DNA of 64,000 bases from CALGYY01 sp963678485 (GTDB lineage: Bacteria; Bacteroidota; Bacteroidia; Bacteroidales; CAIWKO01): the NCBI GenBank assembly GCA_963678485.1, contig OY782882.1, forward strand, positions 2,604,001 through 2,668,000, written 5' to 3'. The position numbers and the translations under genes are program-made. Positions 37,881-46,116 of the stretch are shown here, piece by piece. The stretch's first letter is position 1. Each line of letters begins with the position of its first letter. The notes beneath the pieces were generated by a model, which did no database searches, had not been told where the DNA came from, and was given only the letters and a program-made list of their open reading frames with translations.

Positions 37881-38516
37881 ATGAAAAACTATGATTTTAT
37901 TGCCATCGAAGGATGCATAGGAGCGGGGAAGACCTCGCTGGCAACACGTATTGCTCAGGAATTCGATGCCAAGCTTATCCTTGAAGGTTTTGAGGAGAAT
38001 CCTTTTTTACCGAAGTTTTATCAGGAACCTCAAAAATATGCTTTTCCACTGGAGCTGTCTTTTCTGGCAGACCGCTTTTCGCAATTGAAGACTCACCTTG
38101 TCACCAAAGATATTTTTTCGGCCTTTACTATTTCAGATTATTATATCATCAAGTCGCTGATTTTCGCACAAAAAACGCTGGAGGATGATGAATTAAATTT
38201 GTATCACCGATTGTTTTCAATTATTAATCTGGCCTTACCAAAACCCGATTTGTTGGTTTATTTATATGTAGATATAGAGCATCTTCAGCGGAATATTCGA
38301 AAGAGGGGTCGCAGCTATGAGCAGAAGATAGAGAATGTATATCTTGAAAAAATTCAACAAGGGTATTTCGATTTTATTAGACAGCAACAAGATATGCGTG
38401 TGTTAGTGATAGACACTAATACGATTGATTTTGTAAATAATCAGGACGATTATAAACGTATTATTGATATTATAAGTCAGGATTACACCATCGGAGTTCA
38501 CCGAATTTCAATGTAG
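37881..38516 (+). CDS. deoxynucleoside kinase (dAdo/dGuo kinase family)
   Basis: 211 residues. The P-loop FIAIEGCIGAGKTSLATRI starts at residue 5. The segment EGFEENPFLPKFYQEPQKYAFPLELSFLADRF holds the family's glutamate and the DRF-like motif, and RKRGRSYEQKIENVYLEKIQ is the lid region. These kinases phosphorylate deoxynucleosides in nucleotide salvage; the substrate (purine or pyrimidine) cannot be set from sequence alone. Follows folK with a 3-base gap. Confidence 0.92.
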   Translation: MKNYDFIAIEGCIGAGKTSLATRIAQEFDAKLILEGFEENPFLPKFYQEPQKYAFPLELSFLADRFSQLKTHLVTKDIFSAFTISDYYIIKSLIFAQKTLEDDELNLYHRLFSIINLALPKPDLLVYLYVDIEHLQRNIRKRGRSYEQKIENVYLEKIQQGYFDFIRQQQDMRVLVIDTNTIDFVNNQDDYKRIIDIISQDYTIGVHRISM

Positions 38517-38580
38517 TTTTTCTCTACCATTCCCGAATGGTTCTTATTAGCCTTTTTGCTTTATTCGTGAGCCTTGGTTT

Positions 38581-38677
38581 TTAAAAGCCTTAGGCGAACA
38601 ATCCCGCCAACGGCGGAGGGTATAATACCCCGCCCTTCTAGGGCGGAATCTTGGTGCCGGGGTTCATACCCGTGATT
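38581..38677. repeat. palindrome-rich 97-bp interspersed repeat, copy 1
   Basis: Matches 62580-62676 over 97 bases with 6 differences. It holds successive small palindromes: GCCTTAGGC, CCGCCAACGGCGG, GGGTATAATACCC, CCGCCCTTCTAGGGCGG and CGGGGTTCATACCCG. Intergenic, between the deoxynucleoside kinase and the terminator of the TPR lipoprotein gene; the rest of 38517-38790 holds nothing else I recognise. Confidence 0.85.
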
Positions 38678-38790
38678 TCTTTCAATAAAAATTGCAGTAT
38701 AATACAATCCTTTTCTGTTGCAAGGTTAGGTCGTTGCTGGGATAGTGTTCATCCTTGCTGCATCTTGCCGGCACGGCGGATTATTGAAAA

Positions 38791-38825
38791 AAAAAACTCC
38801 GGCCAAAATGACCGGAGTTTTTCTT
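38791..38825 (-). terminator. intrinsic terminator of the TPR lipoprotein gene
   Basis: AAAACTCCGG (38793-38802) pairs with CCGGAGTTTT (38812-38821); on the minus strand a T run follows. It lies just past the stop at 38839, and the A/T tracts on both sides could make it bidirectional. Confidence 0.85.
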
Positions 38826-38838
38826 AAGGAAAGATACC

Positions 38839-40581
38839 TTATTTAATAGCATCCTGGAAAGCGGATTCTTTGAAATATTTCAGGAATTCGCGATCTTCTT
38901 TAGCCTGGTCGCGATATTTTGCGTCGGCCTGAATAGCTTTACGGAGGTTATCATACATAACTGAAGTGTTAGCCTGACGGGCACCAGTTACTGCTAAGAG
39001 ATAATAAACTTCTGCAGTTTGTGGTTTGGTGCACTCGAGAGTTTTCTGACCTTCAGCTGGGTTTCCGTTGAGAATCTGAGCAAGAGCAATGTTGTATTTG
39101 CATTTCCTGCTGCCGAAAGAAGTGAGCGCTCCGTTATAATCAGCTTTGCGAATTTTGATAACGCCTTCAGCATAGCTAATGTTAACATTGCCTTTTTTAG
39201 CTGTTTCCAGATATTTAGCTGCTTCATCATATTTCTTATTCCATACTGCAAGCATACCAAGGTTGTAAGCAACCTGAGGATCGTTAGCCTTTAAGGTATT
39301 TGCTTTTTCAAGATAAGTAGCTGCTTCATCAGTTTTTCCAATGGCCATTGCGGCTACACCGGCGTTGTTGAAGTTTCTCCAATCCTGAGGATAAAGTTGG
39401 GTAGCTGATTTGTAAATCTGATATTTGGTTGCCCAATCTTCGGTGAGAGTAGCTGAATAAAGAATTTCTTTTTGATCAAGTTTGTCAGGAGCGGTAGTAG
39501 ATAACTTGATGATTTCATCTTTAGTTTTCTTAGGCTCGTAGCAATAAACTTTAACTTCGTCTCTTCTGAGAACTGAAAGCATCTGTTCGATTTCAGCGTA
39601 AATAACGGTCATGTCTTTAATGGCCTTTTCGCGCTGAGCTTTATCATCCTGGCTATTGATAACGTTAGCAATGGTTTGTTTCTGAGGAATGTTAGAAGCA
39701 TTGAGGGCTTTCATGAATCCATCATAGTCTTCACCTTTAACCACTACGTTTAATTTTGCGTCTTCTGGTTTAGCAAGATTGATCACTTTGTCTTTGATCA
39801 TCTTTTTGAGTTTGTCAATCATATAGGTATTACCTACTTTACCACGCTCTTCAGCTAATTTGGTATTGAGTGACAATTCACCTTCTGGAGATGCCCAAGC
39901 AAGAATGTCGAGGGTTTTAATAGCCCAATTCTTCTTCAGGAAAGTTTCAACTGCAGTGATTTTATCTTTTGCAGCCTGATCTTTATTGAGAGCAAGATTT
40001 TGGTTGAGGTTCGATTTGTTATATTCGAAATACAGATTAGCGGCTTCGGTAATGATAGTTTCTAACTCATAACCGTGTTCTGCAATTTGCAAATCGTCAA
40101 AATCGCGACCAACGCGCTCTGAAGTATAAATAACACCATCAGCAAGTTTAACTTCGCCAAGGTTAACTGTTTTTTTCTTGAGAGAAGCCTTAGGATTCAC
40201 CTTTAATTCGGATGAATTCATGGCAGGATTGTAATCGAACACATCTGTATAAGTGAAACTTGTGCCTGATTTGTATCCAACTTTTTGACCATCACCAGTA
40301 GCTTTTTCGCCCTGAAGTTTGATAGTCTTCAATGTGGTTTCGCCTGTAGCATATTTCAGTACCGGAGTAAATTCAACCACTGCTTTTTTGTGGAAGTATT
40401 TGGCAGGAATCGTACCTTCCACTGTAACTGAAATTTTGCCGCCATGTGTTTCTAATACCTCTGGAGTGGCTTTAAACTTAACGGTATTGTACTTCTTTAC
40501 CATTTTGCTTAAACCGCAGCCGGTTACCATAAACACTGCTAGAACTATGGCAGCCAGTACTTTAAGGTTAGCATTTCTCAT
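38839..40581 (-). CDS. TPR lipoprotein with OmpA-like segment
   Basis: 580 residues. Lipoprotein signal with lipobox VTGC (Cys22). The N-terminal ~130 residues are beta-rich (VEFTPVLKYATGETTLKTIKLQGEKA). A segment near 185-260 resembles an OmpA/MotB domain: LYFEYNKSNL, then ILAWASPEGELSLNTKLAEERG. TPR repeats follow from ~375 (WRNFNNAGVAAMAIGKTDEAATYLEKANTL and QVAYNLGMLAVWNKKYDEAAKYLETAK). The protein is probably anchored in the outer membrane with peptidoglycan contact. Its ends are clearly related to the shorter lipoprotein at 61555-62274, which lacks the OmpA and most of the TPR part. A TATATTTG element is 47 bases upstream. Confidence 0.82.
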   Translation of the reverse strand: MRNANLKVLAAIVLAVFMVTGCGLSKMVKKYNTVKFKATPEVLETHGGKISVTVEGTIPAKYFHKKAVVEFTPVLKYATGETTLKTIKLQGEKATGDGQKVGYKSGTSFTYTDVFDYNPAMNSSELKVNPKASLKKKTVNLGEVKLADGVIYTSERVGRDFDDLQIAEHGYELETIITEAANLYFEYNKSNLNQNLALNKDQAAKDKITAVETFLKKNWAIKTLDILAWASPEGELSLNTKLAEERGKVGNTYMIDKLKKMIKDKVINLAKPEDAKLNVVVKGEDYDGFMKALNASNIPQKQTIANVINSQDDKAQREKAIKDMTVIYAEIEQMLSVLRRDEVKVYCYEPKKTKDEIIKLSTTAPDKLDQKEILYSATLTEDWATKYQIYKSATQLYPQDWRNFNNAGVAAMAIGKTDEAATYLEKANTLKANDPQVAYNLGMLAVWNKKYDEAAKYLETAKKGNVNISYAEGVIKIRKADYNGALTSFGSRKCKYNIALAQILNGNPAEGQKTLECTKPQTAEVYYLLAVTGARQANTSVMYDNLRKAIQADAKYRDQAKEDREFLKYFKESAFQDAIK

Positions 40582-40628
40582 AATCTTATTTTTAAAGTTA
40601 ATAATTCGTGTGCGCTTTTTTCAACGAG

Positions 40629-40636
40629 CAAATATA
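40629..40636 (-). promoter_or_regulatory. Bacteroidota -7 element for the TPR lipoprotein gene
   Basis: CAAATATA on the plus strand (TATATTTG on the minus strand), 47 bases before the start at 40581, matching TAnnTTTG. Confidence 0.4.
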
Positions 40637-40674
40637 TAAAAGAAAAAAACAACACAGGTTTTTTTCTTAAAAAA

Positions 40675-41214
40675 TTATTTTTTCGTTAATATACTCTTGT
40701 TGAATAGGTCCCAAAGGACTATGCCAGTGCTAACTGCAACATTTAAGGAGTGTTTGGTTCCAAATTGCGGAATTTCAATGCATCCATCAATTAAAGGTAG
40801 CAGGATTTCGTCCACACCATTGACCTCATTACCCATAATAAGTGCAATTTTTTCGCCGGGGACTGGTTGCACAAATTGCAATAATTGAGATGGGTCAGCC
40901 TGTTCTACAGCAAATATTTTATAGCCTTTGTCGCGGAGATAAGGGATAGCTTCGCGGGTTTCGTTAAAGTACTTCCATGCCACTGAAGAGGTTGCGTCTA
41001 GGGCGGTACGCTGAATTTCTCGATGGGGAGGACATGCTGTAAGTCCGCAAAGCAATAATTCTTCAATACGAAAGGCATCAGCGGTGCGAAACATGGATCC
41101 TATGTTGTTCATACTGCGGATGTTGTCGAGAACCAATATAAATGGGAATTTGGCAGCATCCTTAAATGCTTCTACATCCAGGCGGTCTAATTCGTCGTTG
41201 CTGAGTTTTCGCAT
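40675..41214 (-). CDS. SpoU/TrmH family RNA 2'-O-methyltransferase
   Basis: 179 residues from the ATG at 41214 (MRKLSNDELDRLDVEAFK). The frame extends 32 codons further upstream, but that extension looks non-coding and reaches towards the mutS promoter. SPOUT motifs: FILVLDNIRSMNNIGSMFRTAD (motif 1), IALIMGNEVNGV (motif 2), and IEIPQFGTKHSLNVAVSTGI (motif 3, SAM knot). It methylates ribose on tRNA or rRNA; the position is not evident. Divergent from mutS with a 152-base gap. There is no separate N-terminal RNA-binding domain, as in TrmL-like short forms. Confidence 0.93.
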   Translation of the reverse strand: MRKLSNDELDRLDVEAFKDAAKFPFILVLDNIRSMNNIGSMFRTADAFRIEELLLCGLTACPPHREIQRTALDATSSVAWKYFNETREAIPYLRDKGYKIFAVEQADPSQLLQFVQPVPGEKIALIMGNEVNGVDEILLPLIDGCIEIPQFGTKHSLNVAVSTGIVLWDLFNKSILTKK

Positions 41215-41342
41215 AACTTTTTGTGCAAAAATACTAATTCCGCACTTTGGTCCTGTAATAATGATGGAGCCTGTTATGTATAAAAAACGAGAAAGCTCTC
41301 GAATCGGCATAAAAAACCTTATGCGATAAAATGATAATTGCG

Positions 41343-41350
41343 TACTTTTG
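41343..41350 (+). promoter_or_regulatory. Bacteroidota -7 element for mutS
   Basis: TACTTTTG, matching TAnnTTTG, 16 bases before the ATG at 41367. This supports that start over the upstream ATG at 41331, which would lie before the element. Confidence 0.4.
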
Positions 41351-41366
41351 TTTTCCCCGAAAGATT

Positions 41367-43988
41367 ATGAGCGAAACAAAAAAAGAGATTGCCGAAACCC
41401 CGTTGATGAAGCAGTACAACGCTATCAAAGCGCAGTACCCTGATGCCTTGCTATTGTTCCGGGTTGGCGATTTTTACGAAACCTTTGGAGAGGATGCCAT
41501 CAAAGCCTCAGGGATACTTGGCATCGTCCTTACCCGCCGGGCTAACGGCTCAGCAACTTATATCGAATTGGCAGGTTTTCCGCACCATGCCTTAGATACC
41601 TATCTTCCAAAACTCGTCAAAGCCGGGCAGCGCGTTGCTATATGCGATCAACTTGAGGATCCTAAACTCACCAAAAAAATAGTGAAACGAGGGATCACCG
41701 AATTGGTCACTCCCGGTGTCAGCTATAATGATAAGGTACTCGATTATAAAGAAAACAATTTCCTTGCAGCGGTTCATCTGCTTCCGAAAGGGACTGGTGT
41801 TGCCTTTCTTGATGTATCCACCGGTGAGTTTTTTGCAACTCAGGGACAGATTGATTATATCGATAATCTGTTGCAAAGTTTCCGGCCGAGTGAAGTCATC
41901 GTGCAAAAAACCAAACAAAAGCAATTCCTTGAATTATTTGGAGATAAATTTTATATAAATACGTTTGATGATTGGGTATTCACCCGTGATTTTGGTTACG
42001 ACCTTTTACTCAAACATTTCGAAACAACATCATTAAAAGGTTTTGGAATTGAAGATGAGGAAAATGGTATAATAGCCGCGGGAGCAGCATTGCACTATTT
42101 GGCAGAGACACAGCACGACAAGGTGAAGCATATCAGCAAAATCAACCGTATTGAGGAAGACCGATATGTATGGATAGATCGTTTTACCGTTCGGAATTTG
42201 GAGCTGATACATACGCCTTATGAAAACGGAAAGACCTTAGCCGATATTCTTGATCAAACGCTTTCGCCCATGGGTGCTCGCATGCTGAAACGATGGATAC
42301 TAATGCCATTGCGAGATAAGCATTTGATTGAAGAGCGACTGGGAGTGGTTGAATATTTCATGCTGCATGAAGAGCCTGCTGCTGAATTTCGCAAACTCAT
42401 CAAAACTATTGGCGACATGGAACGGCTGATTTCTAAAGTAGCTGTTGGTCGCATTTCGCCACGAGAAATGTTACAGATGCATCGCGCACTTGCAGCAATC
42501 GAACCCTTAAAAAATCTTTGTCGCGATTCGGCCATTGCTGCATTACATACCATCGAGGAACAACTAAATGCCTGCGCCTTAATTCGTGATCGTATTCTTG
42601 CACAGATTCATCCTGAACCTCCGGCCTTGCTTAGTAAAGGGGGGGTGATTGCAGAGGGCGTCAATGAAGAACTTGATGAGTTGCGTAAACTAGCTTTTTC
42701 AGGGAAGGACTATCTCGTCGGAATCCAACAAAGAGAGAGCGAGCGAACAGGTATTCCTTCGTTGAAAATTGCGTATAATAATGTATTTGGATATTATCTT
42801 GAAGTAACCAATACTCATAAAGATAAAGTGCCGGAGACCTGGCATCGCAAGCAAACACTGGTTAATTGTGAACGATACATCACAGAGGAACTAAAAGAAT
42901 ACGAACAAAAAATTTTAGGTGCAGAAGAAAAAATCGCAGTTCTTGAGAACAAGCTTTTTAATGAACTGATTGTCGCTGTTGCAGAGTACATACAGCCTGT
43001 TCAGCTTAATGCTTCAATGGTAGCGCGGCTCGATTGTCTTCTTTCATTTGCTGCAGTTTCCAAACAACAGCAGTATGCACGCCCTGAAATCAACGATGGT
43101 CTTACGCTAGATATTACGGCTGGCCGTCATCCTGTAATTGAAACCACTCTTGCTCCCGGCGAAAAATATGTTGCCAATGATGTCTTACTCGATAATAATA
43201 AGCAGCAGATTATTATATTGACCGGCCCTAATATGGCGGGGAAATCGGCACTGCTTCGGCAGACCGCACTCATTGTTCTCATGGCGCAAATCGGTTGCTT
43301 CGTTCCAGCTGATAAAGCAGTACTGGGACTTACTGATAAAATATTTACGCGTGTTGGTGCGTCGGATAATATTAGTTCCGGTGAGTCCACCTTCATGGTC
43401 GAAATGAACGAGACTGCAAGTATTCTGAATAACATCAGTGATCGTTCTCTGATTTTACTTGATGAAATTGGTCGCGGAACATCTACATATGATGGTATCA
43501 GCATCGCCTGGGCTATTGCGGAGTATCTCCACGATCATCCCTTGTTTCATCCAAAGGTGTTGTTTGCAACGCATTATCACGAGCTCAACGAGATGGCAGC
43601 AACACATCACCGAATCAGCAATTACCATATTTCCGTAAAGGAAATCGGGAATAAAGTGATTTTTCTGCGTAAGCTGGTCAGTGGTGGTACCGAGCATTCC
43701 TTCGGGATACATGTTGCGCGAATGGCCGGAATACCTCATACGGTGGTCGAAAGGGCACAGCAAATTCTGGTGCACCTCGAAAAAACCCATGGCAGCGATG
43801 CCTTGGAGAAAAAGGTCAGCAGCACTATGAAACAAGACGGGCAGTACCAGCTTAGTTTTATTCAATTAAACGATCCATTGCTTGAACAAATCAGTGAGGA
43901 TATTTTAAATACCGATATCAATACTCTTACTCCCGTTGAAGCATTGATGAAACTAAATGAAATTAAAAAGCTGCTGGGAAAGAAATAA
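41367..43988 (+). CDS. mutS: DNA mismatch repair protein MutS
   Basis: 873 residues from ATG 41367 (MSETKKEIAETPLMKQYNAI). The frame is open from 41331, but that ATG precedes the -7 element and adds residues not expected in the family. The mismatch-sensing N-terminus reads FRVGDFYETFGEDA, with the Phe-x-Glu mismatch-contact motif. The C-terminal ABC-type ATPase has Walker A LTGPNMAGKSALLRQ, the signature region SSGESTFMVEMNE, Walker B LILLDEIGRGTSTYDG and the FATHYHEL switch. Recognises base-base mismatches and small loops and recruits MutL. Head-to-head with the SpoU-type methyltransferase. Confidence 0.98.
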   Translation: MSETKKEIAETPLMKQYNAIKAQYPDALLLFRVGDFYETFGEDAIKASGILGIVLTRRANGSATYIELAGFPHHALDTYLPKLVKAGQRVAICDQLEDPKLTKKIVKRGITELVTPGVSYNDKVLDYKENNFLAAVHLLPKGTGVAFLDVSTGEFFATQGQIDYIDNLLQSFRPSEVIVQKTKQKQFLELFGDKFYINTFDDWVFTRDFGYDLLLKHFETTSLKGFGIEDEENGIIAAGAALHYLAETQHDKVKHISKINRIEEDRYVWIDRFTVRNLELIHTPYENGKTLADILDQTLSPMGARMLKRWILMPLRDKHLIEERLGVVEYFMLHEEPAAEFRKLIKTIGDMERLISKVAVGRISPREMLQMHRALAAIEPLKNLCRDSAIAALHTIEEQLNACALIRDRILAQIHPEPPALLSKGGVIAEGVNEELDELRKLAFSGKDYLVGIQQRESERTGIPSLKIAYNNVFGYYLEVTNTHKDKVPETWHRKQTLVNCERYITEELKEYEQKILGAEEKIAVLENKLFNELIVAVAEYIQPVQLNASMVARLDCLLSFAAVSKQQQYARPEINDGLTLDITAGRHPVIETTLAPGEKYVANDVLLDNNKQQIIILTGPNMAGKSALLRQTALIVLMAQIGCFVPADKAVLGLTDKIFTRVGASDNISSGESTFMVEMNETASILNNISDRSLILLDEIGRGTSTYDGISIAWAIAEYLHDHPLFHPKVLFATHYHELNEMAATHHRISNYHISVKEIGNKVIFLRKLVSGGTEHSFGIHVARMAGIPHTVVERAQQILVHLEKTHGSDALEKKVSSTMKQDGQYQLSFIQLNDPLLEQISEDILNTDINTLTPVEALMKLNEIKKLLGKK

Positions 43989-44060
43989 GTTGAATGAGAT
44001 ATGCCTCCGGAAAATACCGGTAACGAATGTAATTTAATGTAATACCGCAAATACTACCTC

Positions 44061-46106
44061 ATGCCAACATTAATAAAATCAAATAAACTCAGCGGCCTTC
44101 GTCCGGTGTTTACTGATAATCTGGAGAATTATAAACGTTATATCCAGATCCGCAAAAAATTTGAATCTACTCAACTATATAGAATTTTTGCTGAACCTAA
44201 ACTCGACAACTTCCGTCAGGAAGCTGAATGGTTTACCGACTGGGAAGGTAGTTTGCAAACCTTTTCTGCATTCCTGCAAACTCATCCCGGACTATCACGC
44301 GAAGAGCTCGAATCATCAGTAAAATCAGAAGTAAATCGTTTGTTTGCTGAGAGTGCAAAATATAAAGATACCGATTCTGAATATCGTGCGCTTAACGATA
44401 CCTTGCAACAATGCATCGAAGTTCCAAGTAATGACGATATTTATATAATGAGCCTCCCTAGCGGAGAACAAAAGTATATCCTTACCAATTGGGGATTTAT
44501 TTATGATGCTTTTAATGCAGAGACTGGTATTATTCAAAAAATGAAATTGCTGGCATTGTTCAATCTTCGGGTGCATTTTACATATCCTAATGGTGCACCT
44601 GCCGCCAACGAAAAAATTATTGTCGATGCCAATGGACAGCGAATGGAATTGGTTACTGATGCACAGGGCGAGTTTGTTATCAATCGTTTCCCAGCACAGT
44701 CTTCATTAGCTTTACATCAAATCGATCATACCGGAGCTAAGGTTAACGCTTTTCAGTTTCCTACAGTTGAAGAAGATGTTCTGAATGTAAGTATAAAGAA
44801 TATTCATGTGTGTGATCATTATTTTTCTGTAACTGATGAACAGGGAAAAGCATTAGCTGCAGTTCCTGTCGTTTTCAGGGTTAATAATGTAGATAGCACG
44901 CTGCGAAGCGGCAATGATGGAAAAATCGTGTTAAAGGATCTGCCCGATCAAAGTGCTGTTGAGTGTTATTACATGGTAGAGCAAAAACCAGAGTTGTTGA
45001 GCGCGTTCCGTAGTAATCTTACAGAGGTAACACATATCTTAAAGATTCCTGCTGCATTTCTTGTTGCTGCACCAAAAGAGGAACTTCCAACAGAAGTGGT
45101 GTTGCATTTTGTAGATAAGAAAAAAGTGGATGTTACCGCATTACCAGTATTACTTTCTTTACCGGGGCTTTCACCACAACAATTTACCACCGGTAATGAT
45201 GGTCGATTTATCATCAGTCCTCCGGTTCACGGAACGCGCGTGAAACTTTCTGCGACCAAGGATAAGATTAAATGGAACGGAAGTTTTAAATATGACAAAA
45301 GCATTTCCTATTATTTATTTGTGTTTAAGAAAAAATGTCGCTGGTGGCTATGGTTACTCCTGGGGCTGTTACTAGCGCTATTACTCTTGCTAGGAATGTG
45401 GTTTTTCAAAAGTTGTGCACATGGGGGATTTACGTCTAATGTGGAAAACCGCGTTGCACAAGGCGTTGAAGTGACTGTGGTTGATAATTCTGATAATAAA
45501 GAAATCACAGGTGCAGCGATTTCCCTTACGGCTCCTGCCTACAGTCAGCAAGGCTTGACGGGCGCCGAAGGAAAAGTAAGTTTCAGTCGTGTTCCTGCGC
45601 CTAAAGCACATAGCCCATGGGTTGTGTATGCCTCGAAAACGGGCTATGGTGATGAAAGAGTAGAATTCAATCTGGCTCAAAATAAAATTACGATTCGTAT
45701 GAAAAGAATCGGAAATGGTGGATTAGTGGGCAAACGTGGACAGTTCAATGTGAATTTGCAATGGTGGACAGAAGATGATCTGGATTTGGTGATCACCGAT
45801 CCTTGTGGCAATATGATTTATTTTAAAAACAAATCGCAGAGCTGCAGCAATGCAAAAGGTGAGCTGGATGTTGATGCAAATTATAGTGAAGATAATTTAA
45901 CGAAGACACCACAGGAAAATATTGTTTGGGGTACCGCTTCATCGGGAGAATATGGTATTTACGTTGTGTTTTATGAAATGCGATCTATGGCAAATGCCAG
46001 TTGTAAGATTACTATTTTCAATAATAATAAGAAAGAAGAATTATATAAGACGGTTAATTATACCGGCGACCGTTCGATGGTGCTGGTAAAAAAAGTGAAC
46101 CTCTAA
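44061..46106 (+). CDS. membrane protein: shared N-terminal domain, TM helix, DUF2135/YfaP-like domain
   Basis: 681 residues. Residues ~9-160 form an unrecognised domain (LSGLRPVFTDN, EAEWFTDWEGS, LTNWGFIYDAFNAE) also found in the next gene and in the subtilase at 50537-52639. Beta-rich regions follow (~170-420). One transmembrane helix (RWWLWLLLGLLLALLLLLGMW, ~427-447) comes after KKK, implying cytoplasmic N-terminus. The outside part has a carboxypeptidase-regulatory-like Ig domain (~465-548) and a C-terminal domain with the DUF2135/YfaP pattern (WWTEDDLDLVITDPCGNMIYF, then ELDVDAN and PQENIVWG, ~565-681). Ten bases separate it from the next gene. Probably part of the srf-associated system; function unknown. 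Confidence 0.8.
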   Translation: MPTLIKSNKLSGLRPVFTDNLENYKRYIQIRKKFESTQLYRIFAEPKLDNFRQEAEWFTDWEGSLQTFSAFLQTHPGLSREELESSVKSEVNRLFAESAKYKDTDSEYRALNDTLQQCIEVPSNDDIYIMSLPSGEQKYILTNWGFIYDAFNAETGIIQKMKLLALFNLRVHFTYPNGAPAANEKIIVDANGQRMELVTDAQGEFVINRFPAQSSLALHQIDHTGAKVNAFQFPTVEEDVLNVSIKNIHVCDHYFSVTDEQGKALAAVPVVFRVNNVDSTLRSGNDGKIVLKDLPDQSAVECYYMVEQKPELLSAFRSNLTEVTHILKIPAAFLVAAPKEELPTEVVLHFVDKKKVDVTALPVLLSLPGLSPQQFTTGNDGRFIISPPVHGTRVKLSATKDKIKWNGSFKYDKSISYYLFVFKKKCRWWLWLLLGLLLALLLLLGMWFFKSCAHGGFTSNVENRVAQGVEVTVVDNSDNKEITGAAISLTAPAYSQQGLTGAEGKVSFSRVPAPKAHSPWVVYASKTGYGDERVEFNLAQNKITIRMKRIGNGGLVGKRGQFNVNLQWWTEDDLDLVITDPCGNMIYFKNKSQSCSNAKGELDVDANYSEDNLTKTPQENIVWGTASSGEYGIYVVFYEMRSMANASCKITIFNNNKKEELYKTVNYTGDRSMVLVKKVNL

Positions 46107-46116
46107 AAAAGTACTT

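Noticed and set aside
38655..38677. GGGGTTCATACCC in the 97-bp repeat as a tRNA T-arm remnant
   Set aside because: No acceptor, D or anticodon arm can be drawn around it, and the same segment is simply one of several palindromes in the repeat.
41215..41310. Upstream start (41310) for the SpoU-type methyltransferase
   Set aside because: The 32 extra residues do not look like the family and run towards the mutS promoter; the ATG at 41214 fits known N-termini.
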